A DNA stretch of 53,387 bases from Flavobacterium lacus (GTDB lineage Bacteria; Bacteroidota; Bacteroidia; Flavobacteriales; Flavobacteriaceae). Positions 44,693 to 52,856 of this stretch are shown piece by piece (the stretch's first letter is position 1; the number at the start of each line of letters is the position of its first letter). The stretch spans positions 1-53,387 of the forward strand of contig NZ_QLSV01000018.1 of NCBI RefSeq assembly GCF_003268815.1. The letters are read 5' to 3'. Below the pieces are notes generated by a model. The model saw only the letters and a program-made list of their open reading frames with translations. It was not told the DNA's origin and made no database searches. The position numbers and the translations under genes are program-made.

Positions 44693-44835
44693 GAGGTCCT
44701 GAGTTGCTGAGGTCCTGAGGTGCTGAGGTACTTTATCGCCAAATTCCTGAGACGCATACATACTAAAGTGCTTAGCTCCTGAGCCCCTCAGTACCTTACC
44801 TTAGTGCCTTAGTACCTCAGCACCTCAGCACCTAA
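44693..44835. repeat. Degenerate CTGAGGT repeats in inverted arrangement
   Basis: About 40 bp of tandem CTGAGGT(C/G/A) units (44693-44731) is followed by reverse-complement units (ACCTCAG) at about 44776-44835. The two blocks could fold into a long imperfect hairpin; CTGAGGTGCTGAGGTAC occurs on one side and its complement on the other. Nothing coding is seen. Confidence 0.65.
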
Positions 44836-44997
44836 CCCAATTATTCACCATAGGCATACATATTTAAAAATTAATAAAACAGAAAACTACCGCCCCGCCA
44901 AAACGAAAGCGGCAGTATTTCCAACTAACTAAAAAATTAACAAAAAGACCGTGACGCGAAACGTTCAGAAGAAAAGCAGTGCTAAGAATAAAAGTGA

Positions 44998-45124
44998 GTA
45001 CCAGTGGGGAATAAAAAAAGCGTGGAACTCAGCTTAAACGCTATCAAGGCACTGGTATACCCTACGCACGAATAAGAGAGCCCACGCCAGAGGACGTGAG
45101 CATCATACTTATGATCTCGTGCGT
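44998..45124. ncRNA. Candidate structured RNA (stem-loop plus three-way junction)
   Basis: TACCAGTG (44999-45006) pairs with CACTGGTA (45050-45057), with an AGCGT/ACGCT stem inside. Immediately after, ACGCACGA (45064-45071) pairs with TCGTGCGT (45117-45124), enclosing two further hairpins: GCCCACG with CGTGAGC, and ATCATA with TATGAT. Four nested or adjacent perfect stems in 127 bp without an ORF is more than chance in A+T-rich DNA. The strand is unknown. It lies in a 690-bp gap between susC (minus) and an XRE-like gene (plus). Confidence 0.5.
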
Positions 45125-45291
45125 TAAAAATTACCAGTTTTTGATAACGAGATTCAAAGCGAATGCTTCAATGTTTTATTTGAAGAATCGCAAAATTATT
45201 ATTTTTTAAATCCAAAATGACCTAAAATGCTTCAAATATATATAAAAAAAATCATTATTGTCATATTTGACAATTATTTTTTTGAATTTCA

Positions 45292-45552
45292 ATGCAATTT
45301 CACTTCGTGAAAGAAAATAATAAAAAATATTTTATCGCTTTTGGCCTTAATCTACAACGCTTAATAGTCAAACATAATAAAGATGTTATGACAGTAGCTT
45401 CACTCGGAAAAATTGAGCCTAAGCAAGTCTACAGAGTCTTACGCGGTGAGCATGCTGCATCGCTGGGAACCATTATTGCGCTTGCAAAAGGTTTGGAAAT
45501 TCACCCAAAAGAACTTTTCGATTTTGATTTTTTTCTAGATCCTGAAAGTTAA
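45292..45552 (+). CDS. Small XRE-like helix-turn-helix protein
   Basis: An 86-residue protein with a Cro/CI-type HTH: LNLQRLIVKHNKDVMTVASL followed by IEPKQVYRVLRGEHAASLGTIIALAKGLEIHPKELFDF. Such proteins usually repress themselves or neighbours. It stands at the edge of an accessory segment. Its target cannot be told; the gap upstream of it holds the structured-RNA candidate. Confidence 0.75.
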   Translation: MQFHFVKENNKKYFIAFGLNLQRLIVKHNKDVMTVASLGKIEPKQVYRVLRGEHAASLGTIIALAKGLEIHPKELFDFDFFLDPES

Positions 45553-45575
45553 AAAATGCAACGTCTTTCCTTATT

Positions 45576-45857
45576 TCATAATTTTTTTTCTTTTTTTAAA
45601 ATTACCTCATCTAAAATAGTAGCTTCATAAAAAGGTAACAATTGTAAAACAATCTCTACTAGCGTTTTTAAATTTGTTTTAGGGTCAATAACATATTTTG
45701 ACGCGTTGTTTTCCTCTGATTCCATTACCATTAAAATTACCTTTAAAAGGTCTGCTATCGTAAAAAACAATTCGTTATAATCTGCTACTTGAATTTTAAC
45801 AAAATAATCTGACGAAGTATCGTCATTTTTTTCTAAGAGGTATCGCACTTTTTCCAT
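45576..45857 (-). CDS. Small hypothetical protein downstream of MNT-HEPN gene
   Basis: A 93-residue acidic helical protein starting at ATG 45857 (an upstream in-frame TTG at 45872 is possible). It begins MEKVRYLLEKNDDTSS and ends in a lysine-rich tail. Nothing in it identifies a family. It lies directly after the split MNT-HEPN gene in the same direction, probably on one transcript with it. Confidence 0.55.
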   Translation of the reverse strand: MEKVRYLLEKNDDTSSDYFVKIQVADYNELFFTIADLLKVILMVMESEENNASKYVIDPKTNLKTLVEIVLQLLPFYEATILDEVILKKEKKL

Positions 45858-45874
45858 ACTACTTAATTTCAATA

Positions 45875-46736
45875 TTAATATGACACACTATTTTTATAGA
45901 TACTAATTTTATGATTAACTAACAAGTTACTTTCTTCTATGAATTTTTCTAAAATATTTTGAAGCGTTAAAATTTCCGTATCATGCAGCAACAGGGGCTT
46001 ATCTTTTCTAATTTGTGACGGATTCTTGACCAACAATTCAAATACTCTTTTTTCGTTTTCATCTTTTGACAGAAAAAGATTGCTTATCAAATCTGTAAAA
46101 TGACTACAGATATCAAACAAATAATTCAAATGAAAATAGGTGGGGTAATAATTTAAAAAAACACCTATAAGACCTAAACATATTTGTTCAGTTAACTGAT
46201 GAAAATTAAATAAAATCACCCCCGTTTTAGTTGGATTTCTAATTCCTTTAGCAGCCTCTAAAAAAGCAATTGCCGTTGTTCGTTTTATTGTCCAAAAATC
46301 AATTAAATAATTTAAAGGCGGTTTCGGATTCAAAGATTGAATTGAAATAATAATTGGAGTTTTTGAAAATTAAATTCCCGGATTTCATAATGTTGTAAAA
46401 AAAGAAGCTTTGTTTTTCAGTTAATTGTTGTAAATGAATTTCCCGATGTAAGTAAATTGTTGCTGAGGAGCTTCCTTCCGTAACTTTCTCAATTTGATCC
46501 TGTATGAATGCTATTCCGTCTGGATAGCTTTTAATTGTAAATACTAATAAATCAAAATGAGATTTTAAAACATTATCTTGATTCTCATCACTGAAGCAAC
46601 TGCTTTGTCGATTAATTAGTAATCGTTTCCCAAAAATGTAAATGCGACTTACACTTAAATGATTAGTAATTACCTCTGTTATTGAAATTAATGCGTCTTT
46701 TTTTGTACTAGGGCTTTGTGGAGTAGATAGTATCAT
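45875..46736 (-). pseudogene. MNT-HEPN (nucleotidyltransferase-like plus HEPN) gene split into two frames
   Basis: Two overlapping open frames, 46299-46736 and 45875-46333, together read as the two halves of a ~290-residue Bacteroidota protein with an N-terminal nucleotidyltransferase-like domain (SRIYIFGKRLL, HFDLLVFTI) and a C-terminal HEPN domain (FNFHQLTEQICLGLIGVFL, FHLNYLFDICSHFTDLI). The HEPN half is in the +1 frame relative to the first, has no ATG before its core (only TTG at 46333), and is closed upstream by a TAA. A frameshift in an originally single gene is the simplest reading; translational coupling or a sequencing error are alternatives. HEPN domains are often RNases and MNT domains their neutralising AMPylators. 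Confidence 0.6.
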
Positions 46737-46852
46737 AATATTATGGCTTAAAGTTTAATATTCAAATTGAATTAAATTGATGATTGGAAACATGGGATTC
46801 TAAATAAAGTATATATGATTAGTCATTTTTATTATTTTTTTATATTTTTGTT

Positions 46853-46913
46853 GAAGCCATAAAATTCGATATATTTTTCGAAATATGCAATTTTTTTCGA
46901 ATCTTTTTTCGAA
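46853..46913 (+). promoter_or_regulatory. Promoter and TTCGA operator array of the S24-like repressor
   Basis: TATTTTTG (46853-46860) fits TAnnTTTG. Four TTCGA sites follow at 46865, 46877, 46896 and 46908: two pairs spaced 12 bp, the pairs 31 bp apart. Three of the four extend to the palindrome TTCGAA. They cover the start site and leader, the right place for autorepression. Confidence 0.6.
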
Positions 46914-46925
46914 ATTTTTTTAACC

Positions 46926-47606
46926 ATGGGAAACATTAACAGTAAAATAGACAAAATTGCTGAGAAATATTTCGGAGGCAATAACTCCGCTTTCGCTAAA
47001 GCAATGGGCACAAATGAAGCGAATATCAGAAATTACAGAAATAATACAATTCCTAAACTTGACTTTATAATCGCTGTCAAGGAAAAGCTCGGAATAAGTT
47101 TCGAAATCTTGTTAGGTGATAATGAGACAATCGAAACTTCACAAGTGAATGAACCACCATCATTGTTAGATTATTCCAAACAAACCCTTATTCCCCTTTA
47201 TGACTTAAAACAAGCTGGTGGACTAAAAAAATTACTTTCATTAAATAAAAAAGAGTCCATTGTGCTCGGCTATATTTCACTTCCTGATGCACCTAAATGT
47301 GATGGTGCACTAATAGCTTTCGGTGAGGGGATGCATCCTTTGATAAAAAATGGTGATTACCTTCTTTATAAAAAAGTTGAAACTAAATACAACCAGCTCT
47401 TTTATGGAGAAATGTACCTATTGAGTATCGATGTTGAAGGAGAAGAATACATCACATTCAAATACATTCAAAAATCTGAAACAAACCCTGATACCATCGT
47501 ATTGGTTTCTTTCAATCAAAATTTTCAAACTAAGGAGATTCCTTTTGCAAATGTTAAGGCATTGGCTTTGATTAAAGCAACTATTAATAGGACAGGTATG
47601 CTCTAA
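46926..47606 (+). CDS. S24/LexA-like repressor with catalytic Ser replaced by Gly
   Basis: A 226-residue protein. Residues ~5-65 form a phage-CI-like HTH (NNSAFAKAMGTNEANIRNYRNN). Residues ~90-226 form an S24 fold with Ala97-Gly98 (KQAGG) as a possible cleavage site and Lys179 (ITFKYIQ) as the general base. The nucleophile motif reads FGEGM, Gly135 in place of the usual Ser in G-x-SM. Self-cleavage should therefore be lost, so it may be a non-inducible or protein-regulated repressor. Divergent from the MNT-HEPN gene; TTCGA operator sites lie in its leader. Contrast the intact relative at 1142-1915. Confidence 0.82.
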   Translation: MGNINSKIDKIAEKYFGGNNSAFAKAMGTNEANIRNYRNNTIPKLDFIIAVKEKLGISFEILLGDNETIETSQVNEPPSLLDYSKQTLIPLYDLKQAGGLKKLLSLNKKESIVLGYISLPDAPKCDGALIAFGEGMHPLIKNGDYLLYKKVETKYNQLFYGEMYLLSIDVEGEEYITFKYIQKSETNPDTIVLVSFNQNFQTKEIPFANVKALALIKATINRTGML

Positions 47607-48037
47607 TGCGTGTTGATTATAATCGGAAGTTTTTTTTCAAATAGGCTCTCTATTAAAATACTATTTTTTCCAGTTTAGCTTCGTCGTGTGCTTTGAAGGC
47701 GTTGCTTTTTTTTAAATGATTTTCCAAAGTTTCCATATCGTTTGCTACAAGTACAATACTGGATTCATATACGCTTGATAACATTCTTATATAAATGGAG
47801 AACCATCTTTTTGTTGGTCTTCTTAATGCTCCCGAATAAGCATTGCAATACACTGTTGAAATGATGTTTCCCTGCTACCCGAGGTCTTCCAACAGCACAC
47901 TGCTAGGCGAATGTCTCTGACTTTGCCGTAAACCCCTGCTGTCCTGCGTGTTCTACCTTAGCACGCTGCTCGGCGAATGTCTCTGTCTTCACCGCAAAAC
48001 AAATAAAGTCACTTAAAAAAAACCTCATTTTTAAACC
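47607..48037. other. Decayed region; repeat blocks shared with 50780-50940
   Basis: No convincing gene. A 66-codon frame on the minus strand (47653-47853) might be a fragment but has no recognisable domain. From about 47880 the sequence carries two copies of a block containing GGCGAATGTC, near 47895-47920 and 47958-47985. Two more copies occur at about 50788-50812 and 50870-50896, followed in both places by the same GCAAAACAAATAAA and nuclease-tail remnant. Confidence 0.55.
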
Positions 48038-48216
48038 TCACAACACAAACTTCTCCTTCCGATGCCAACTCAAATTTTGAACAGAAGGATAATGTGTAAA
48101 CGCCTGTGGTAAAGCAATGCGTTTCCCCGCAAATTGCATTATGCCATAAGGGCTTGGGTTTTCTTTGACAGTAGGTGAAATGCGAACAATATAATCTTCG
48201 GTAATAGTAAGCAGCC
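48038..48216 (-). pseudogene. Remnant: C-terminal tail of an HNH endonuclease-like protein (copy 1)
   Basis: The minus strand reads LLTITEDYIVRISPTVKEN, then MQFAGKRIALPQAF and VQNLSWHRKEKFVL followed by a stop. The G-K/R-x-I-x-LP...L-x-WH-x-x-x-F ending resembles the C-terminus of COG3440-type HNH restriction endonucleases. The catalytic part is missing. Two further copies of the tail lie at 50951-51052 and 52857-52958. Confidence 0.55.
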
Positions 48217-48225
48217 TCTATCATA

Positions 48226-48373
48226 AGCCAGCTTTCTCAACTTCTGGCGAACCTTCTATGGTAATTGAATCCAATAACGAATTAGGATAAATTAATTAAA
48301 GAGATCTTCTTGCAGCCCATCTATAATAGAACACATCTCCAGCACGCGAGTATCCAACTAAATCATTTGCCAT
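48226..48373 (-). pseudogene. Remnant: N-terminus of an unidentified accessory or defence gene
   Basis: From ATG 48373 the minus strand reads MANDLVGYSRAGDVFYYRW then AARRSL and a stop. After a frame change it continues PNSLLDSITIEGSPEVEKAG. The pieces read as one protein start broken by small indels. I associate the RAGD...WAARR pattern with large defence-island proteins but cannot name the family. Confidence 0.45.
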
Positions 48374-48384
48374 CTTTTATTTGA

Positions 48385-49254
48385 TTAAACCAATTGATCA
48401 ATCATATCAATGTAACCTAGTCGTATATAAGTCAATAAAGAAATATTCTCATCAACATTATTTCCAAAGAATTCAGACATTATTTTTCCTATTTTACTTG
48501 TACTGGGAGAAATTATATTCTCGCTAATTAAATTCAATATCCTTTGATATAGCTGTTCATTGTTTATTGTTATTTTAGCTATTTCACGTCCCATTACCCT
48601 TGCCGCCAGTAAGTTCAATGGCGTATCATCACCAAACAAATCGTTATGGTTATCATAAATTTCGTCAGCATACATTTCAAAAAAATGATTAAGAATTTTG
48701 CTGATATCCTTAATGTCATCACTTCTAATTTCTGGTCGATCTTGATATGCAATTAGCTTAAGTAGCACAATGCCGGGTAATGTACAAAACTTGAAAGTGT
48801 GTTTTTCTTCTATTTCCGCTGTTGGTAAACCAAAGTCATAAATTTCTTGAAATGCAGGCATATTTACACTAGTTAATCCTCTTCCTTCAACTGAAACACT
48901 ATTACCTTTACCCTCTATCGCCCCAAAAGGCAGTAAGTCAACTTGCACAAAACCTTTCCATTTCAATACAAAAGCATTGCCTTTATAATCTGAAAAGCCT
49001 TCTACTTCTAGTAGGTATTTTTTCAATTCGTCATAGGTCGCTTTGTCATTTATAAATACGGCAAAGTCAATATCTCCTGTTATTCTACTTGGGGGAATAT
49101 CATTAATTGCCGTCATCCACACATCTCGAGCAACCGCACCAACAAGATAAAAATCTATTTCAAATTTATTCAGCCCTCGTTCTAATGCTAAGAGCATTTC
49201 AGAAATGGCAGGTTCTTGTCGTAATTGCTTAAAATTTATTTTGTAGGTACTCAT
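48385..49254 (-). CDS. AbiEii-type nucleotidyltransferase toxin (type IV TA)
   Basis: A 289-residue protein starting at ATG 49254. The nucleotidyltransferase active site is LVGAVARDVW (G-x-x-A-R-D) and ITGDIDFAVF (D-x-D) with a third carboxylate near VQVDLLPF. C-terminal helices follow (LLKLIAYQDRPEIRSDDIKD, typical of AbiEii/MenT relatives). Such toxins block growth by nucleotidylating tRNA. Its 5' end overlaps the antitoxin gene by 26 bp, the normal arrangement of AbiE pairs. Phage-abortive infection or plasmid-style addiction is the expected role. Confidence 0.87.
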   Translation of the reverse strand: MSTYKINFKQLRQEPAISEMLLALERGLNKFEIDFYLVGAVARDVWMTAINDIPPSRITGDIDFAVFINDKATYDELKKYLLEVEGFSDYKGNAFVLKWKGFVQVDLLPFGAIEGKGNSVSVEGRGLTSVNMPAFQEIYDFGLPTAEIEEKHTFKFCTLPGIVLLKLIAYQDRPEIRSDDIKDISKILNHFFEMYADEIYDNHNDLFGDDTPLNLLAARVMGREIAKITINNEQLYQRILNLISENIISPSTSKIGKIMSEFFGNNVDENISLLTYIRLGYIDMIDQLV

Positions 49255-50242
49255 CGTATATTTTTTGTGCAGTTTCTGTGCATCTGCGGTCTCCTTTGGC
49301 AATCAAATCCGCATAAGCTAAGAGTGGTTGAACTACGTTGTCATTCACTTCATCGGTAATCCAAAAGGTTTTAAATACTTTTACGTTGCCTTGAATATCA
49401 GGAACAAGGCGATAATTTTTAATTAAATCCGTTCTTTCTTCTGTGGTATAAAGAGTGAGTTCTTCCGGACGCAGGTAATTTGTAAATAAATCACCTGCAG
49501 GTTCGCCACCCCAAAACGTTTGACCTCTTTTTATGGGGATATTTTTCCAGTTATAAAAATCATCCGGTTTTAAGAATCGAAAGCTTCCTATTGCTAAAGT
49601 AGGTTTTAGTTTTCTTTCATAATCTATAATCCACTTTTCAAGAAGTTTTAGCTTATTATCCAATTTGTAGTCATTTTTGGTTAATTGTATCAAATAGCCT
49701 TCTTGTTTTAATCCATTAAATATATTGTTAATATTGCCAAGTCCAGTGCCTGTATAAGCAGCAATATCTCTATAATTCCAATTTACAATTTCTTCATTGA
49801 GAAGAAATTGATAAATTACTTTTAATCCTGTTTTTGTAAATGCTCTATTACCTCCTGTATTGGTAGCTAATTCGCGGTTGCGTTTGCCATTTATATTAAC
49901 ATAGAGACCATCGTGAAATAAAAACATATTGCCGTTGGCCTCTAAATAGTTGATGCGTCTATTCTTTAATTCCTGTTTGACCTTTGGAAATATCCGATTG
50001 GCAACTACTAAAAAAGGATTCTTTTCTTTGGCTAGATGTTCAAAGTAATCAACGTGCATTGCACGTAATTCCTTTTTGACATCCACATTAAAATGCACTG
50101 GAGGGTGATACTTAAAATGAAGTACTAATTTTCCATCTATTCTATTATCATCAGTAATATCTTTCCATTCTCCTGTAATATCTTCCTCAACAAGGTTATG
50201 TAATGCGTACTGTATTATTTCCTGTTCGTTCATGTTGTTCAC
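49229..50242 (-). CDS. AbiEi-family antitoxin / transcriptional repressor (type IV TA)
   Basis: A 337-residue protein. A winged-helix segment lies at ~130-195 (KVIYQFLLNEEIVNWNYRD, IAAYTGTGLGNINNIFNGLK), followed by the AbiEi C-terminal domain (RGQTFWGGEPAGDLFTNYL, LRPEELTLY). In known pairs the antitoxin binds inverted repeats at its own promoter and opposes the toxin without binding it. Four GTTCACG-type half-sites lie at its start, matching that scheme. Toxin gene overlaps downstream. Confidence 0.87.
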   Translation of the reverse strand: MNNMNEQEIIQYALHNLVEEDITGEWKDITDDNRIDGKLVLHFKYHPPVHFNVDVKKELRAMHVDYFEHLAKEKNPFLVVANRIFPKVKQELKNRRINYLEANGNMFLFHDGLYVNINGKRNRELATNTGGNRAFTKTGLKVIYQFLLNEEIVNWNYRDIAAYTGTGLGNINNIFNGLKQEGYLIQLTKNDYKLDNKLKLLEKWIIDYERKLKPTLAIGSFRFLKPDDFYNWKNIPIKRGQTFWGGEPAGDLFTNYLRPEELTLYTTEERTDLIKNYRLVPDIQGNVKVFKTFWITDEVNDNVVQPLLAYADLIAKGDRRCTETAQKIYDEYLQNKF

Positions 50243-50295
50243 GTTATACTAGCGTTCACGAAAACGTGAACGGATATTATTTGTGAACAAATATA
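50237..50295 (-). promoter_or_regulatory. AbiE promoter with GTTCACG operator repeats
   Basis: On the minus strand TATATTTG (reverse complement of 50288-50295) fits the -7 element. GTTCACG (50254-50260) and CGTGAAC (50265-50271) form a perfect inverted repeat with an AAAA spacer. Further half-sites are GTTCACG at 50237-50243 and GTGAAC at 50283-50288. The array spans from the -7 element to the start codon. Confidence 0.7.
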
Positions 50296-50676
50296 AAACT
50301 ATTATTAATAAAAATAGCAATGGTAGCACTTTTTTATTGCTAGAGGTTGAAGTCAGCAACCCAAATCTACAAAAAAATACGATTGAAAGTTAAAAGGTTT
50401 GACTAGTCTAGCTATTCTCTACTTCTAATAATCGTAATATTCTCAACCGGGAGATTCAGGGTATAGGGAAGTTATATGATGGGCAAATCATATGCTAAAA
50501 ATGCTGCTTTTTTAAAAAAAAATTTAAACTTGAAGGATTTAAACTTGCATTCAATATAAAGTCTGTGTCTTTTTTTATAAATAAAAGGGGTTTATTTATT
50601 GTTGTTCGTTTTGAATGTTATTTATCTTTGAGGTAACTTAATAGTAGTTCGCAATATTCCTTTTAAAGAACCCGTC
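50289..50676. other. Gene-free stretch with a promoter-like element
   Basis: No gene was seen. TATCTTTG at 50623-50630 with TTG at 50602-50604 is a good Bacteroidota promoter, pointing at the truncated gene start at 50677. Confidence 0.5.
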
Positions 50677-50778
50677 ATGTTTGTAACAAATAAGTTAGAT
50701 TGGAAAACCTACGAATCCATTACAAAGCATATCTATGAAACTTTAGGAAAGCAACCAGCTACCCCATACTATCCTTAG
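50677..50778 (+). pseudogene. Truncated Mrr/REase-like gene (N-terminal 33 codons)
   Basis: The frame starts at an ATG and reads LDWKTYESITKHIYETLGKQ before ending after 33 codons. Y-E-x-I-T-x-x-I-Y-x-x-L-G-x-Q is how many Mrr-like restriction endonucleases begin, just before their catalytic domain. The sequence switches to the GGCGAATGTC repeat block right where the gene breaks off. The promoter upstream is still intact. Confidence 0.5.
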
Positions 50779-51179
50779 TGTTCTAAATTAGCACATTGCT
50801 AGGCGAATGTCAATTAGCTCCATCGGCTATAAGAGCGAAATATAAACCCATGCTACCCTAAGTCTCAAAATTAGCACGCTGCTCGGCGAATGTCTCTGAC
50901 TTCCCCGCAAAACAAATAAATTTCCTTAAAAATCAACTGCCTTTTTAACCTCAAAGAACAAACCGCTCCTTCCGATGCCAACCCAAATTTTGAACAGAAG
51001 GATAATGCGCAAACGCTTGTGGTAATGCCATGCGTTTCCCCGCAAACTGCATCAACCCTCGAAGGGTTCCAAACCCTTCGAGGGTTAATTCCCCAACCCG
51101 CCGCGGCGAAAGGAAAAAAACCGTGCTCAAAACAAATGAACGCTCACAATTAAAAGATATCCTCTATTGAAATGCAATC
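50779..51179. repeat. Repeat blocks, HNH-tail remnant (copy 2) and perfect hairpin
   Basis: Two GGCGAATGTC blocks (about 50788-50812 and 50870-50896) are followed on the minus strand by the nuclease-tail remnant at 50951-51052 (MQFAGKRMALPQAF ... LGWHRKERFVL, stop). At 51054-51086 a perfect 15-bp hairpin with a 3-base loop (AACCCTCGAAGGGTT and its complement) could terminate transcription. A CCCCAACCC unit follows (51088-51155). No intact gene. Confidence 0.65.
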
Positions 51180-51710
51180 TGATTTTGCTCCTGCCTAGGC
51201 AGGCCGGGGCAACAAAATCAATAGCACAAACGAAATCCTATCCTCTCCTGAAATACACTCTGATTTTGCTCCCTTTAGGGCTGGGGCAACAAAATCAGGT
51301 GGAAAAATTATATTCACTACTTTGTTTTTTTCTTTCCCCGACCCTAAAGGGAGGAAAAAAACCGTGCTCAAAACAAATGAACACTTACAATTAAACGAAA
51401 TCCTCTCCTGAAATACAATCTGATTTTGCTCCTGCCTAGGCAGGCCGGGGCAACAAAATCAATAGCACAAACGAAATCCTATCCTCTCCTGAAATACAAT
51501 CTGATTTTGCTCCTACCTAGGCAGGTCGGGGCAACAAAATCAGGTGGAAAAATTATATTCACTACTTTGTTTTTTTCTTTCCCCAACCCGCCGCCACGAA
51601 AGGAAAAAAACCGTACTCAAAACAAATGAACGCTTACAATTAAATGATATCCTCTCCTGAAATACAATCTGATTTTGCTCCTGCCTAGGCAGGCCGGGGC
51701 AACAAAATCA
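51180..51710 (+). repeat. REP-like palindromic repeats, right cluster
   Basis: REP-like copies at 51180-51220, 51261-51297 (short CCCTTTAGGG form), 51421-51461, 51502-51542 (TACCTAGGCAGGT variant) and 51670-51710, plus a half copy from 51746. CCCCAACCC-type units are interleaved at about 51338-51402 and 51573-51645. All point the same way as the left cluster. Open frames crossing them are repeat artefacts. Confidence 0.85.
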
Positions 51711-52066
51711 GGTGGAAAAATTATATCCTCTACTGAAATAAACGCTGATTTTGCCCCATTACCCATAACCGACAACAGACAACAGACAACCACCACCCAT
51801 CCCCGACCTATAAAGATTCGCTGACCACAGTGTATTTTAGAAGGAACACTCCTCGGAACGGGGTCAGAAGTTATGCAGGACAAGTACAGCAAATCAAACC
51901 ACATGAAGGGATTGCTATAGCGGTGTTCTAAGTTACCACAAAGCTAGACAAGGTTAGTATTTCTAGCAGCAAAAAAAAACCAAAAAACATTGAATAAAAA
52001 TACATATTTATTGTTTATCAATAATTTTTTATTATTTTTACAACATAATTGTAAATCAATCTCATT
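51711..52066. other. Gene-free stretch upstream of DUF2975 gene
   Basis: It holds a short ACAACAG array (51771-51791), otherwise unrecognised sequence, and near the next gene an inverted repeat TTATTG (52008-52013) / CAATAA (52019-52024) that may be an operator for the HTH protein encoded at 52607. Confidence 0.5.
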
Positions 52067-52603
52067 ATGTCAAAAAGAAATAACATCATTTTTAAAGGCT
52101 TGCACGTAATAGCTTATATCATTTTTGTAGGCTTGTGCATTGAAGCCGGGGCTGTGTTGGTGAACCTTGTATTTAGTCTTATCAAACCCGAGGTTATAGC
52201 TAACTTATATCAAAAATTAGATTTAATGGACATGTATGTACAAAGCCAACCAACTTTTTTTGGCATGTTTGGTTTTATTTTATCCATTGCTGTTTTAAAA
52301 GCCTATCTTTTTTATGAAGTCATTGTGCTCTTACACAAACTAGACCTTGAAAAACCGTTTAATGCATTTGTTTCGGCACAAATTACAAAAATAAGCTACA
52401 CGACCCTTTCGATTGGACTGCTGAGTTATGTAGCGAAACAAATCGCTGAAAAACTAGTTGATGATGGATTTAACATGGATGCCTTGCAGGACTTTTGGTT
52501 AGACAGTCAAGCGTTTATCTTAATGGCGGCGGTAATTTATGTTATTGCTACTCTATTTGCAAGAGGCGTGGCCATGCAAGCAGAAAACGAATTAACCATT
52601 TAA
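52067..52603 (+). CDS. DUF2975 membrane protein
   Basis: A 178-residue protein with four predicted membrane helices (VIAYIIFVGLCIEAGAVLV, FFGMFGFILSIAVLKAYLFY, ISYTTLSIGLLSYVA, FILMAAVIYVIATLFARG) and a conserved-looking cytoplasmic end ARGVAMQAENELTI. This is the DUF2975 family, almost always paired with a small Cro-like HTH, as here (3 bp downstream). The pair may form a membrane-linked regulatory unit. Function is unknown. Confidence 0.85.
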   Translation: MSKRNNIIFKGLHVIAYIIFVGLCIEAGAVLVNLVFSLIKPEVIANLYQKLDLMDMYVQSQPTFFGMFGFILSIAVLKAYLFYEVIVLLHKLDLEKPFNAFVSAQITKISYTTLSIGLLSYVAKQIAEKLVDDGFNMDALQDFWLDSQAFILMAAVIYVIATLFARGVAMQAENELTI

Positions 52604-52606
52604 CTT

Positions 52607-52819
52607 ATGGCAATAATCGTAAATGTAGATGTGATGATGGCCAAACGGAAAATGTCGTTAAACGAACTTTCTGCCAAAGTAGATTTAACCCTATCCAACT
52701 TATCGATTTTAAAAACCGGAAAGGCAAAAGCCATTCGATTTAGTACGCTTGAAGCCATTTGTATAGCCTTGGATTGCCAACCGGGCGATATTTTGGAGTT
52801 TGTGGCGGATAAAGAATAA
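52607..52819 (+). CDS. Small Cro/YozG-type helix-turn-helix regulator
   Basis: A 70-residue single-domain XRE-like protein: VDVMMAKRKMSLNELSAKV, LTLSNLSILKTGKAKAIRFS, TLEAICIALDCQPGDILEF. Matches the YozG/YdaS-type HTH encoded next to DUF2975 genes. Three-base spacing to the upstream gene indicates co-translation. It probably regulates its own operon. Confidence 0.88.
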   Translation: MAIIVNVDVMMAKRKMSLNELSAKVDLTLSNLSILKTGKAKAIRFSTLEAICIALDCQPGDILEFVADKE

Positions 52820-52856
52820 TCGATAAAGACTGTTTATGAAATCAGGTTCAACTTTT

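Noticed and set aside
45064..45124. Hammerhead ribozyme at the three-way junction
   Set aside because: The invariant CTGANGA and GAAA core strings are absent on both strands.
48009..48224. 71-codon minus-strand frame
   Set aside because: The recognisable nuclease-tail peptide is in a different frame of the same strand. This frame shows no domain.
51167..51629. Open frames of 67-75 codons across the right repeat cluster
   Set aside because: They are translations of REP-like units (recurring RQAGATKS- and GQQNQVEKL-type peptides), occur in every copy and have no separate coding features.
51617..51904. 95-codon minus-strand frame before the DUF2975 gene
   Set aside because: It crosses a REP-like unit and a heptamer array and has no recognisable domain.
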